The notes beneath the pieces are model-generated. The model saw only the letters and a program-made list of their open reading frames with translations, was not told the origin of the DNA and did no database searches. From NCBI RefSeq assembly GCF_003129905.1, contig NZ_QFFM01000019.1, positions 1-57,613 of the forward strand: 57,613 bases of DNA. The letters are read 5' to 3'. The DNA comes from Bifidobacterium callitrichidarum. GTDB lineage: Bacteria > Actinomycetota > Actinomycetes > Actinomycetales > Bifidobacteriaceae. Numbering within the stretch: the first letter of the stretch is position 1; every line of letters starts with the position of its first letter. Of the stretch, positions 1 through 9,447 are shown in pieces. The position numbers and the translations under genes are program-made.

Positions 1-13
1 CTTGGGACGCACT

Positions 14-70
14 GGCAATCATTGACTATAAAGAAGTAGTACAAACACGCTCTTGAGTTCTCAAACCACC
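14..70 (-). other. Probable rRNA operon leader (antitermination/processing region)
   Basis: Read on the minus strand this stretch contains TTTGAGAACTCAAGAGCGTG followed by a T-rich tract, closely resembling the TTTGAGAACTCAA element of actinobacterial pre-16S leaders. It suggests that an rRNA operon begins here and that its 16S gene lies to the left of the window. No rRNA gene body is inside the window, so the call rests on this motif alone. Confidence 0.45.
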
Positions 71-198
71 ACCACACCAACAGGCAGCCAACCAACCAAG
101 GGAAGGAAACCCGCCGTGCTGAGCGGCAACAGGTGAATAACTTACACGCAACACAACCAACACGCAAATCGAGGCATGCCAAAACGAGGGAAAACCGC

Positions 199-227
199 TT
201 CATAGCAAGGCTCCCTCGGCGTGTCGC
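199..227 (-). promoter_or_regulatory. Candidate promoter for the leftward rRNA operon
   Basis: On the minus strand GCGACA (-35-like) and TATGAA (-10-like) are separated by 17 bases, about 130 bases upstream of the rRNA-leader motif. Both boxes match the consensus at four of six positions. The rest of 71-376 shows no coding sequence I can support. Confidence 0.25.
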
Positions 228-376
228 AAACAGCCCACAACGCTGTTCTACAGACAGAATAAGCCTCTCAACCCCGGCCCCGATGCATCAACATTCATTG
301 TTCAACGGCGTGTCGGAAGAATTCAGTCCGACCTCAACCGGCATTCATCCACCGGACACTTGCTCCCCGTTCCATC

Positions 377-419
377 AAAAAAGTGTGAGGCATGAACGCC
401 GTTGTTCATGCCTCACACT
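377..419 (-). terminator. Intrinsic terminator of the aminotransferase gene
   Basis: A perfect 16-bp inverted repeat (arms 382-397 and 404-419, loop GCCGTT) is followed on the minus strand by six T residues (the A run at 377-382). It lies 35 bases after the stop of the gene ending at 454. It also separates that gene from the rRNA leader. Confidence 0.9.
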
Positions 420-453
420 GCGGGACCGATCGTCAGAAAACCGACGGAGTCGA

Positions 454-1827
454 TCAGGCGGTCAGATCGTGCGCCATCTCCTCGAATGCGGCGAGGTAGG
501 TATCGCAGGCCTTGTCGTCGTGCGCCACGGACAGCGTCCATTCCTCCTCGCGGCCCGGGGCCATGTAGATGCCTCGGTTCGCCTCGTAGAGCCAGGCGAG
601 CTGGTTGAGCGCCGCGTTCTGTCCCTTGCGGAAGCTCACGTAGTCGGTGATCTTGTGCGGGGAGAACGTCACGCAGCCCTTGGCTCCGAAGCCCTGGGCG
701 TAACCGGGGAAGTCGTACTTCTTGATGATCGCCCGGCAGCCGTCCATCAGACGCTGGTTCATGTGGTCGAGATGCTCGTAGGCTTCGGGCGTGAGCACCT
801 TCTCCAGGCTGGCGCGGGCGGCCGCCATGGACAGCGGGTTGCCGGAGAACGTACCGACCTGATAGACCTCGCCGTCCTCGACCACGTGCATGACCTCGTC
901 GGTGCCGCCGATCGCGCCGGAAGGCAGGCCGCCAGCCAGGGACTTGGCGATGGTCACCATGTCCGGGGTCACGCCGAACAGCTTGGTGGCACCGCCGGGG
1001 CCCACGGTCAGACCGGTCTTGACTTCATCGAAGATGAGCACGATACCGTGCTTCTTGGTCAGTTCGCGCACACCTTCCAGGTATCCGGGCTCGGGCGGCA
1101 CGATGGACATGTTCATCAGACAGGCTTCCATGATGAGGCAGGCGGGCGGGTTGCCCTCCTCCTCCATTTCCTTGACGCGGTGCTCAAGGGCGTCGAGGTC
1201 GTTGAACGGCACCGGCACGGTGAGCTCCACGGTGGCCTTCGGGATGCCCGCGCCGTACGGCAGGGACTTCAGGTGGTAGCGGTCGCCGATGTTGTTGTAG
1301 TCCTCGGAGATGGAGATCATCACGGCGTCATGGTGGCCGTGGTAGGAACCGAAGATCTTCATGATGTGGTCGCGGTGCGTGTAGGCGCGGGCGATGCGGA
1401 TGGCATCCATCGTGGACTCGGAACCGGAGTTGTTGAAGCGCCACTTCGGCAGACCGAAACGTTCGGCGAGCTCCTCGGCCACCACCACGTCGTCCCAGTC
1501 GGGCATGGCGAAATGCGAACCCTTGGAGAAGCGGTCGTTGACGGCCTCGGCGATGATCGGATTGGCGTGGCCCTGGAGCATGGCGCCGAAACCGTTGTTG
1601 AAATCGTAGTATTCGTTGCCGTCCACGTCCCACATCTTGGCACCCTGGCCGCGATCCACGTAGATCGGCCACGGATCGCGCAGCTGGTAGGAGGAGGCGA
1701 CGCCGTTGCACAGGTGCTTGCAGGCACGCTCGTACATTTCACGGGACTTGCCGAGCTTGGCGTTGAGCTTGTCGCCTTCCTTCGCGGTCAGTTCCTTGAT
1801 TCTGGTTTCATCGATGGTAGCCGCCAT
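454..1827 (-). CDS. Class III PLP aminotransferase, glutamate-1-semialdehyde aminotransferase-like
   Basis: A 457-residue PLP-dependent enzyme of the class III aminotransferase group, closest in feel to glutamate-1-semialdehyde 2,1-aminomutase. Visible are NNSGSESTMDAIRIAR (cofactor-phosphate region), LIFDEVKTGL (the Asp contacting the pyridine nitrogen) and TIAKSLAGGLP with the Schiff-base lysine. The ATG follows AAGGAG at 8 bases. Bifidobacteria are not known for tetrapyrrole synthesis, so a HemL role is doubtful; an omega-amino acid or amine transaminase is an alternative. The polyamine importer lies just upstream on the same strand, separated by a terminator, and both share a putative Lrp-type operator. 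Substrate unassigned. Confidence 0.85.
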   Translation of the reverse strand: MAATIDETRIKELTAKEGDKLNAKLGKSREMYERACKHLCNGVASSYQLRDPWPIYVDRGQGAKMWDVDGNEYYDFNNGFGAMLQGHANPIIAEAVNDRFSKGSHFAMPDWDDVVVAEELAERFGLPKWRFNNSGSESTMDAIRIARAYTHRDHIMKIFGSYHGHHDAVMISISEDYNNIGDRYHLKSLPYGAGIPKATVELTVPVPFNDLDALEHRVKEMEEEGNPPACLIMEACLMNMSIVPPEPGYLEGVRELTKKHGIVLIFDEVKTGLTVGPGGATKLFGVTPDMVTIAKSLAGGLPSGAIGGTDEVMHVVEDGEVYQVGTFSGNPLSMAAARASLEKVLTPEAYEHLDHMNQRLMDGCRAIIKKYDFPGYAQGFGAKGCVTFSPHKITDYVSFRKGQNAALNQLAWLYEANRGIYMAPGREEEWTLSVAHDDKACDTYLAAFEEMAHDLTA

Positions 1828-1862
1828 GGTGTCGCTCCTTGGATTCTTCAGTGATTGGTTGG

Positions 1863-1883
1863 TTGCGATTCAGGATTTCGCAT
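1863..1883. promoter_or_regulatory. Putative Lrp/AsnC operator upstream of the aminotransferase gene
   Basis: TTGCGA (1863-1868) and TCGCAT (1878-1883) form an inverted repeat 36-56 bases before the aminotransferase start. The left half, TTGCGATTC, is identical to the left half of the palindrome at 6380-6399 in front of potA. This suggests the regulator encoded at 6669-7175 acts here too. A further TTGCGAAAA half-site lies near 1994. Confidence 0.45.
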
Positions 1884-2029
1884 GAACCGTAAGTTCAACC
1901 TGCGTTTTTCTCGACATCTTTAGGTAATCACCTATTTATTTCGTAGCTATTAACTCAATATTCCACGATTTACAAACCAATGTTGCGTGAGTGTTGCGAA
2001 AACCGTTGGATAATATGAAAACAGGCATG

Positions 2030-2058
2030 AAAAAGGCTCCCCTCGGAGGAAGGGAGCC
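2030..2058 (-). terminator. Intrinsic terminator of the potABCD operon
   Basis: GGCTCCC (2035-2041) pairs with GGGAGCC (2052-2058). On the minus strand the stem is followed by five T residues and lies 10 bases after the potD stop. Its stem resembles the GGCTCCCCT hairpin of the dispersed repeat family, but this copy has a U tract. Confidence 0.8.
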
Positions 2059-2068
2059 AATGTTTGCA

Positions 2069-3220
2069 CTAGTTGCGGAAGTCCTCGAACATCATGGTGT
2101 AGTTGTCATTGAGTTTGTTCGAGCAACGCTTTTCCAGGATGGCGTGCTTCTCCTCCTCGGCGGAGGGCACCACCACGTTGAATTTGCGCATCGCGGCGGG
2201 CAGCAGCTCGTCACCGCCCTTCAGCACGCTACCGGCGCCGGCATTCTGTTCCACCGTGGTCTTGTTGGCCGGGTCAAGCATCCAATTGATGAACGTCTTG
2301 GCCTGAGCCACGTTCTTGGCACCTCGCGAGATGGCCACATTGTCCACGAACTTGTTCGCCCCGTCCGAGGGGAACACGAATTTCAGGTCGGGATTGCTCG
2401 CCATGGCCTGATAGGCGTCGTAACTCCATGCCATGCCGACCTTCTGTTCGCCGGAAGCGAGCCGGTCCGCCACCCCCTCGGAACTCATGACACCTAGCTT
2501 TGACTTGTACCTCTCCAGCAGGTTGGCCGCGTCCTGGTAATCCTGCGGATCGGTGGCGCACTGGTCGGCCCCGACGGCACGCAGGGCGGCGTTCACCACT
2601 TCGATCTGGTCGCCGAGCAGCTGGGTCTTGCCCCATGAGGCCTTGGGATGGAAGAAATCGTTCCAAGACGTAGGTGCATCCGACGCGGGAATCGCCTTGG
2701 CATCGTAGACGATGCCTGTGTAACTGACGATGTAGGGGGCCGAATACTCCATTTTCTTGTCGTAATAGGGGTTGCGGAACTCGGTTTTGATGTTCTTGGC
2801 GTTCGGCAGCGTGCTGACACCGAATTTCATGAGCAGTTTTTCATGGATGAGCTGTTCGACCATGTAATCACTGGGCATCACGATGTCGTACCCCTCGCCG
2901 CCGGTGGACTGCAGCTTGGCTTCCAACGCCTCGTTGCTGTCGAAGGTGTCCACGGTCAGGGAGATGCCGGTGTCCTTTTCGAAAGCCTTGATCACGCTGT
3001 CCGGCATGTAGCCGGCCCATGTGTAGACGTGCAGTTCGCCGCCGGCGGCCGCGCGGTAGGGGGCGACCGCGCTGACCGCCGGCCCGGAGGCCACGTCGCT
3101 GACGCCGCCCGAGCAGGCGCCGATCCCGCACACCATGGTTCCGGCCAGGATGCAGGCGCAGCCACGCCGCATCAGGATTCGCATCGCATCATGCTGTGGA
3201 TGTCTCGTATTCGTCATCAT
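2069..3220 (-). CDS. potD: Spermidine/putrescine ABC transporter, substrate-binding lipoprotein
   Basis: Extracytoplasmic binding protein of the PotD type, about 383 residues. It has an N-terminal hydrophobic stretch with lipobox-like GIGAC, after which the mature protein starts at Cys. The HVYTWAGYMPDSVIKAFEKD opening is typical of PotD. It delivers polyamine to PotBC. It is the last gene of the operon and abuts potC; ATGs at 3220 and 3217 follow AAGTGAGG. A GTG at 3229 overlapping the potC stop is an alternative start. Ligand choice between putrescine and spermidine cannot be read from the sequence. Confidence 0.9.
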   Translation of the reverse strand: MMTNTRHPQHDAMRILMRRGCACILAGTMVCGIGACSGGVSDVASGPAVSAVAPYRAAAGGELHVYTWAGYMPDSVIKAFEKDTGISLTVDTFDSNEALEAKLQSTGGEGYDIVMPSDYMVEQLIHEKLLMKFGVSTLPNAKNIKTEFRNPYYDKKMEYSAPYIVSYTGIVYDAKAIPASDAPTSWNDFFHPKASWGKTQLLGDQIEVVNAALRAVGADQCATDPQDYQDAANLLERYKSKLGVMSSEGVADRLASGEQKVGMAWSYDAYQAMASNPDLKFVFPSDGANKFVDNVAISRGAKNVAQAKTFINWMLDPANKTTVEQNAGAGSVLKGGDELLPAAMRKFNVVVPSAEEEKHAILEKRCSNKLNDNYTMMFEDFRN

Positions 3221-3225
3221 GCGCC

Positions 3226-4206
3226 TCACTTCGATTTGCGGTTCGTCAGCAGCGTGGAGGTGACCGTGACCACGACGGCCAGCAAGAGCAGCAGCGAGGC
3301 CACCACGTTCACGCTGGGGTTCACGCCCTTACGGATCAGGGAGAATATATAGATCGGCAGCGTGGTGGTGCCGGCCGTGGTCAGGAAGTTCGAGATCATG
3401 AAGTCGTCCATCGAAACCACGAACGCCATCAGCGCACCGGACACGATGCCGGGCACCAGCAGCGGCAACGTCACACGGAACACGGTGACGGGTCCGGAGG
3501 CCCCCAGATCCTCGGCGGCCTCGAAGCAGGCATGGTCGATGGTCGCCAGTCTTGCCCGGATCGGCATCACCACGAACGGGATGCAGAACGTGGTGTGCGC
3601 GAGCACCAGCGGCACGAATCCGGGAGCGAGTCCGATGAGCCTGATGAACGCCATGGTGGCCACGCCGAGCACGATCTCGGGGATGAGCATGGAGGCGTTG
3701 ATCAGCATGGAGGCGAGCGCCGAGCCGGCCCGGGACATATGATCCACGGCCAGTACGTAGAGCACGCCCAGCGCCGTGGAGAGCACGGTGGCGATCACGG
3801 CCACGAGCAGCGAGGTTTCGGTGGCGTTGATGATGGCGCCGTTGGTGAATACCTCGCCGTACCAGCGCAGCGAGAATCCCTGCCACAGGAGTGCCTGTTT
3901 GCCGCCGTTGAAGGAGAAGAACACCACGATCACCATCGGCACGTAGAGGAACGCGAGCACGGCCACGCTCACGAATCCGACCATCGGGAATCGCTTGAGG
4001 GTGTTGCCCTGCTTGCCGGAACGGCGCGTGCTCCACATGCGGTCGGGCTGCTTGCGTTCCAGGTCGGCGGGCATGCGCACGCCGGGCACGTCCTGCGCTT
4101 CCCCGCGCTCCCGTTCGGTCTTGGCCACCAAGGCGCCGAATTCGCCGGCGTTGCCGTAGCGCACCTTGTTCGGGTCGGTATCGTCATGCATCACGGTCAT
4201 CGTCAT
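3226..4206 (-). CDS. potC: Spermidine/putrescine ABC transporter permease PotC
   Basis: Inner-membrane permease (326 residues) of the binding-protein-dependent family. A hydrophilic N-terminal extension of about 70 residues precedes the first membrane helix (MVGFVSVAVLAFLYVPMVIV). The coupling-loop EAA motif appears as EAAEDLGASGPVTVFRVTLP. The start overlaps the potB stop by four bases (ATGA), indicating translational coupling. The long N-terminal extension is unusual for PotC, but the overlap with potB supports this start. With PotB it forms the transmembrane channel powered by PotA. Confidence 0.9.
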   Translation of the reverse strand: MTMTVMHDDTDPNKVRYGNAGEFGALVAKTERERGEAQDVPGVRMPADLERKQPDRMWSTRRSGKQGNTLKRFPMVGFVSVAVLAFLYVPMVIVVFFSFNGGKQALLWQGFSLRWYGEVFTNGAIINATETSLLVAVIATVLSTALGVLYVLAVDHMSRAGSALASMLINASMLIPEIVLGVATMAFIRLIGLAPGFVPLVLAHTTFCIPFVVMPIRARLATIDHACFEAAEDLGASGPVTVFRVTLPLLVPGIVSGALMAFVVSMDDFMISNFLTTAGTTTLPIYIFSLIRKGVNPSVNVVASLLLLLAVVVTVTSTLLTNRKSK

Positions 4207-5182
4207 TCACCTGCCTTCCGGGAAGCGCGGCTGCCAAGGATGGAGGCGACCAGTGCGCCGAACAGCGTCACCGCCAGGATCACCGTGGACAGTGCGGCGC
4301 CGAACGGCCAGTTGCGAGCCTCCGCGAATTGGGAGGCGATGAGGTTGCCGACCATGAGCACGCGGCCGCCGCCGAGAAGCACCGGCTGCACGTATGAACC
4401 GAACGCGGGGATGAAGCACAGGGCGATGCCGCTCATCACGCCGGGCATGGCGGCGCGGAAAATCACGCGGCGCATGACGGTGAGCTTGTGCGCACCGAGA
4501 TCATAGGCCGCCTCGACCAGCCGGAAGTCGAATCCGGACAGGGCCGAATACATGGGCAGGATGGCGAACGGCAGGAACGTGTAGATCAGGCCGATCACGG
4601 AGGCGAACGAGGTGTACAGCATCTGCTGCGAGCCGATGCCGAGCAGCCGCAACGCCCAATTGATCGGGCCGTTCTCGTTGAGGATGAGCATCCACGCATA
4701 GGTGCGCACCAGCAGGTTCGTCCAGAACGGGATGGTGACCAGCAGTACGAGGATCTGCTGGATCTTGGCGCTTTTCATGGACATCCACAGCGCGATTGGG
4801 AAGGCAAGCGCCACGCAGATCACGGTGGTGAGCAGCGCCTGCCAGAGCGATGTGCCGAATACCTGCAGGTAGCGGGCGTCGAAGGAACGGTTGCCGAAGA
4901 AGTCGTGGCGGAACAGCAGTTTTTCGTAGGCGTCGGTGGAGAATTTGAAGACCACGCCGCCGCCCATGTCCGGCCGGCTCATGAAGGAGAAGGCGATGAT
5001 GACGCCGATCGGCCCAAGCGTGAACAGCAGTCCGATGATGATGGACGGCAGGGAGTAGAGACGGTTCAGCATGCCGGGTTTGGCGGCGTGGGGCGAGCCG
5101 AACCAGCGGCTCCATGCGGAGGTCTTTGCGGCGGGGACGTCCACCCGTTCCTCGCGCGCCTCGGTTTTGCGGTCGGCGGCAC

Positions 5183-5186
<4 letters not shown>
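4203..5186 (-). CDS. potB: Spermidine/putrescine ABC transporter permease PotB
   Basis: Permease of 327 residues with about six membrane helices, beginning near residue 50 ([20 protein letters not shown]). The EAA coupling motif is present as [20 protein letters not shown]. It starts inside the end of potA and ends inside potC (four-base overlaps on both sides), so the four pot genes are read as one tightly coupled operon. It forms the heteromeric channel with PotC. Confidence 0.9.
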
Positions 5187-6301
<1,115 letters not shown>

Positions 6302-6379
6302 CGCGTCTCCTTACTTTTCGGCTCGTACCATCACAACTGTCAGTGAAGAAGACCGCGATTTCCATAAAGTAAACAGAAC

Positions 6380-6399
6380 ATTGCGATTCTTTTCGCAAT
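6380..6399. promoter_or_regulatory. Palindromic operator candidate between potA and the Lrp/AsnC gene
   Basis: ATTGCGA (6380-6386) and TCGCAAT (6393-6399) form a perfect 7-bp inverted repeat with a 6-base spacer in the divergent intergenic region. Lrp/AsnC proteins usually control the neighbouring divergent gene, so this is the likely binding site. A weak TACTTT box for leftward transcription sits between it and potA. Confidence 0.55.
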
Positions 6400-6411
6400 G
6401 AAAACAGGAGA

Positions 6412-6561
6412 TTATGCGAAAAGCGCGTTAGCCTTGTTTGCATATAACGAAAATCGCATATTTGCACTGATTTTCCGGCATCAACTTGCCGGAAGCCGCG
6501 CGGCATATACTCCAGTGAAAATATGTCACATAGTGAACCACAGATAATACGAAAATCGCAG
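6412..6561. promoter_or_regulatory. Additional CGAAAATCGCA/TGCGAAAA half-sites in the same intergenic region
   Basis: TATGCGAAAAG near 6413, ACGAAAATCGCA near 6447 and again ACGAAAATCGCA at 6549-6560 repeat the TGCGA core of the palindrome at 6380. Several spaced sites would suit an oligomeric Lrp/AsnC protein wrapping the shared promoter region. Nothing else is evident in 6302-6668. Confidence 0.35.
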
Positions 6562-6668
6562 ATCCAGGACACGCGAATTAACGATTTCGAATCATTCCGA
6601 CTTCACCAACGGGCATAATGGGACACAGAAGACAGGAATGCATACCAATCAGGACAAGGACGGCGATC

Positions 6669-7175
6669 ATGGCGGCGGCGAAAAGCAGTAAGGACGGCAC
6701 CGAAGGCACGGCATCGGACACCACCGCGCAGTCGATGGACGAGACGAACAAGAAGATCGTGACGCTGCTGCAGGAGGATGGCCGCCGGTCGTACGTGTCG
6801 ATCGGCAAGCAGATCGGTCTGTCCGAGGCGGCGGTGCGCCTGCGCGTGCAGAAGATGCTGGATGACGGCATCATGCAGATCGTCGCTGTGACCAATCCGA
6901 TGGACATGGGTTTCAAACGCCAGGCGATGGTGGGCATCACCGTCAACGGCGACATCGAATACGTGGCGCGTGAGCTCAAGGAGATCCACCAGATCGACTA
7001 CGTGATCATCACGGCCGGACGCTTCGACATTCTCGCGGAGATCTTCGCCGAGGACGACGAGAGCATGCTGGAGCTGGTGAACCGGCATATCCGCAAGATC
7101 GACGGCATCGACCGCACTGAGCTGTTCACCTACATGCGCCTCGAATCCCAGCGTTACGACTGGGGCGTGCGGTAG
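6669..7175 (+). CDS. Lrp/AsnC family transcriptional regulator
   Basis: 168-residue regulator of normal family length. Residues about 22-75 form the winged helix-turn-helix (DETNKKIVTLLQEDGRRSYV, then IGKQIGLSEAAVRLRVQKML). The remainder is the RAM effector/oligomerisation domain (MVGITVNGDIEYVARELKEI). The ATG at 6669 is preceded by AAGGAC; in-frame starts at 6618 and 6642 give a longer basic N-terminus that is not typical. It is divergent from potABCD, so polyamine or amino-acid supply is the likely cue. The ligand is unknown. Confidence 0.88.
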   Translation: MAAAKSSKDGTEGTASDTTAQSMDETNKKIVTLLQEDGRRSYVSIGKQIGLSEAAVRLRVQKMLDDGIMQIVAVTNPMDMGFKRQAMVGITVNGDIEYVARELKEIHQIDYVIITAGRFDILAEIFAEDDESMLELVNRHIRKIDGIDRTELFTYMRLESQRYDWGVR

Positions 7176-7199
7176 GGCGGATATGCCGACGGATGGCAT

Positions 7200-7318
7200 T
7201 GGCTCCCCTCGCTGAGGGGAGCTGTCGAACGGAGTGAGACTGAGGGGAGCTGCGGTTCATTCAATCTGCGGCTCCCCTCAGTCGTCTTCGACGACAGCTC
7301 CCCTCTCTGAGGGGAGCC
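7200..7318. repeat. Inverted pair of the dispersed double-hairpin repeat
   Basis: Two ~50-bp copies face each other between the convergent lrp-type gene and ohyA: copy 1 at 7201-7250 and copy 2 at 7270-7318. Each has GGCTCCCCT...AGGGGAGC, then a GTC...GAC hairpin, then TGAGGGGAGC, read in the direction of the gene it follows. Copy 2 carries the perfect stem GTCGTC-TTC-GACGAC (7281-7295). Confidence 0.9.
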
Positions 7319-7369
7319 AAGGTGCGTGTCACGCCGCCTACGGCACGGGCGATACGACGCCTCGCGAAA

Positions 7370-9247
7370 TCAGATCACGTGGTATTCCTTGAGCAGCGTG
7401 GCGATGTCGGTGCCGTCGAGCTTCTTGAGAACCTTGCCGAGGACGGCCTTTTCCACGAAGTTGAGCTTCATGTCCGTGACCGGCGCCCCGTCGCGCAGCT
7501 TGACGGTGGCGTTGAGGAGGTTGCGCACGTCGTAGACGCTGCCCCACACCTCCGGCACACCGCGGTCCACGTCGAGCAGGGTGTACACCGCTTCCATGCC
7601 GGTGCGCATCGAGTACTCGGTGGTGAAGATCGTGTCGCGCGGGGTTTCGGCGAACTGACCGAGGAACGCGAAGTTCACGGCACCATCCGGCACCACATCC
7701 GGGCGGTCGCCGGCGGCGCGCGGCATGAAGAACGCGGTGATGTACGGCATCATGACCGGCACGGTGTTGGCGTGGTTCTTGGCGAGCGCTTCGATCTTGT
7801 CGGTCGGGACTCCCATGTGGTAGAGCCACTCCTCGCAGATCTCCTCGCCGGTGCATTCGGTCATCGGCTTCTTGACGTAGTTGCCGGGCTTGTCCGGGAA
7901 CAGGCCGTAGACCCATACGCACAACTGGTCCTTGGGCTGGTCGCGGAACTGCTGCTGGCGGTTGAGGGTCCAGCTCATGAGCCAGTTGGAGTCGGTGACG
8001 GTGACGATGCCGCCGGTCACGACATGGCCGGTGAACGGGTCGCGCTTGCAGATGCGCTGGATGTAGGGCGGGATCTCATTGTCCAGTGTGGTCACGGTGG
8101 CGCTCATCCACTTGGTGGCCTGCGGGTCGGAGCAGAACTTGTCCGGGTGGCCGAAGCTCGGGTCCTGCTTGGCGATGTTGCGCCACATGTCCCAACCGCC
8201 GCCGGGCTTCAGGTCCGGGTTCCACGGAGCCGGCGCGTGCTGCGAGCCCATGGCGGAGTTCTCCACGCAGCCGCCGTTGGTGATGAACACGAGGTCGTTC
8301 TCGGTCAGGTCGATGGAGGATTTCTCGCCTTCATGATCGATGTCGAGGCGCACGGCGAGCTTCTTGGTGGGGGTGGAGTACGGGTTGCGCTTGAAGACGC
8401 CGGAGGTGGCCTGGATCTTGAGGATGGTGTCCTGGCCCACGCCGGTGTGCTCGCGCTTGGGGCCGTCTCCCCCGCCGATGGCGAATTCGACGTTCTCGAC
8501 CTTCGTGTTGTAGTGGAACTTGACGCCGTGGCCTTCGAGGTACTTGACCATGGGCAGGATCATCGACTCGTACTGGTTGTAGCGGGTGAAGCGCAGGGCG
8601 GAGAAGTCCGGCAAACCGCCGATGTGGTGGATGTAGCGCTTGATGTACAACTTCATCTCGAGCGCGGAGTGCCAATTTTCGAACGCGAACATGGTGCGCC
8701 AGTACATCCAGAAGTTGGAGTTCAGGACCTCGTCGTCGAAGAAGTCGGTGATGGGCTTGTCGTAGAGCTCCTCGTCCGGGGTGAAGAAAAGCTTCATGAT
8801 CTCCTGGGAGGCTTTGTCGGACAGGCCGAACTTGCCATTGGTGCCGGCGTCCTTGCCTTGGGTCTTGGTGGCGCGGCACAGCGAGTAGTTTGGGTCCTCC
8901 TTATTGAGCCAGTAGTACTCGTCCAGCACGGAGACGCCTTCGGTCTCGATGGAGGGGATGGAGCGGAACAGGTCCCACATCACCTCGAAGTGGTTGTCCA
9001 TTTCGCGTCCGCCGCGCATCACGTAGCCGAGGCCGTGGATTTCGGCGCCATCGCATGCGCCGCCCGGCACCGGGTCCTTTTCGAGGATGTGGATGCGGTC
9101 GCCGGGCATCTGGCCGTCACGCACCAGATAGCAGGCCGCGGACAGGGCCGCGAGTCCGGTGCCGATGATGTAGGCCGATTTGCCGTCGACGCCGGCCGGC
9201 TTCTTCGGACGGGCGAACGCCTCGTAGTTTCCGTTGGAATAGTACAT
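7370..9247 (-). CDS. ohyA: Oleate hydratase (myosin-cross-reactive antigen family, FAD-dependent)
   Basis: 625-residue flavoprotein that hydrates the cis-9 double bond of oleic/linoleic acid to 10-hydroxy fatty acids, a detoxification reaction known in bifidobacteria. The N-terminal dinucleotide-binding motif is AYIIGTGLAALSAACYLV, followed by HILEKDPVPGGACDG and MRGGREMDNHFEVMWDLF, typical of the family. The ATG at 9247 has AAAGGAGGAG 4-5 bases upstream; an upstream in-frame start at 9301 would run through the operator-like repeats and is less likely. Located between convergent repeats and an aldo/keto reductase gene. Confidence 0.94.
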   Translation of the reverse strand: MYYSNGNYEAFARPKKPAGVDGKSAYIIGTGLAALSAACYLVRDGQMPGDRIHILEKDPVPGGACDGAEIHGLGYVMRGGREMDNHFEVMWDLFRSIPSIETEGVSVLDEYYWLNKEDPNYSLCRATKTQGKDAGTNGKFGLSDKASQEIMKLFFTPDEELYDKPITDFFDDEVLNSNFWMYWRTMFAFENWHSALEMKLYIKRYIHHIGGLPDFSALRFTRYNQYESMILPMVKYLEGHGVKFHYNTKVENVEFAIGGGDGPKREHTGVGQDTILKIQATSGVFKRNPYSTPTKKLAVRLDIDHEGEKSSIDLTENDLVFITNGGCVENSAMGSQHAPAPWNPDLKPGGGWDMWRNIAKQDPSFGHPDKFCSDPQATKWMSATVTTLDNEIPPYIQRICKRDPFTGHVVTGGIVTVTDSNWLMSWTLNRQQQFRDQPKDQLCVWVYGLFPDKPGNYVKKPMTECTGEEICEEWLYHMGVPTDKIEALAKNHANTVPVMMPYITAFFMPRAAGDRPDVVPDGAVNFAFLGQFAETPRDTIFTTEYSMRTGMEAVYTLLDVDRGVPEVWGSVYDVRNLLNATVKLRDGAPVTDMKLNFVEKAVLGKVLKKLDGTDIATLLKEYHVI

Positions 9248-9271
9248 GACACTCCTCCTTTGGAGAATGCA

Positions 9272-9295
9272 TTGACATTGCGTCAACCTTTTGAC
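9272..9295. promoter_or_regulatory. Alternating TTGAC/GTCAA operator-like repeats upstream of ohyA
   Basis: TTGAC (9272-9276), GTCAA (9282-9286) and TTGAC (9291-9295) form two overlapping inverted repeats in the 5' region 25-48 bases before the ohyA start. This is the layout of a dimeric repressor site. No regulator gene is adjacent, so control in trans is inferred. Confidence 0.4.
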
Positions 9296-9403
9296 AGACA
9301 TCTTGTCGCATTATTCGCCGGCGCGCCATGGGCAGACGCCGGCGTTGTGTGGGGTTTATGGATTTTGCGAGGGATGCGAAGGACGTGCGACCGCATTACC
9401 GGG

Positions 9404-9437
9404 CGGGGTGGCTCCCCTGTTCACGGGAAGCCGCCCC
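9404..9437 (-). repeat. Stem-loop after the aldo/keto reductase gene, related to the dispersed repeat
   Basis: A CGGGGTGGCTCCC arm pairs with GGGAAGCCGCCCCG (one bulged A) around an 8-base loop, 11 bases after the stop of the gene ending at 9448. It shares the GGCTCCC core of the dispersed repeat but has no second hairpin and no U tract. It may act as a transcript 3' end. Confidence 0.5.
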
Positions 9438-9447
9438 GATCGGAGTA

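Noticed and set aside
133..1854. 573-codon plus-strand frame over the left-end region and aminotransferase
   Set aside because: Runs through a strong hairpin terminator and is antisense to a clear aminotransferase gene.
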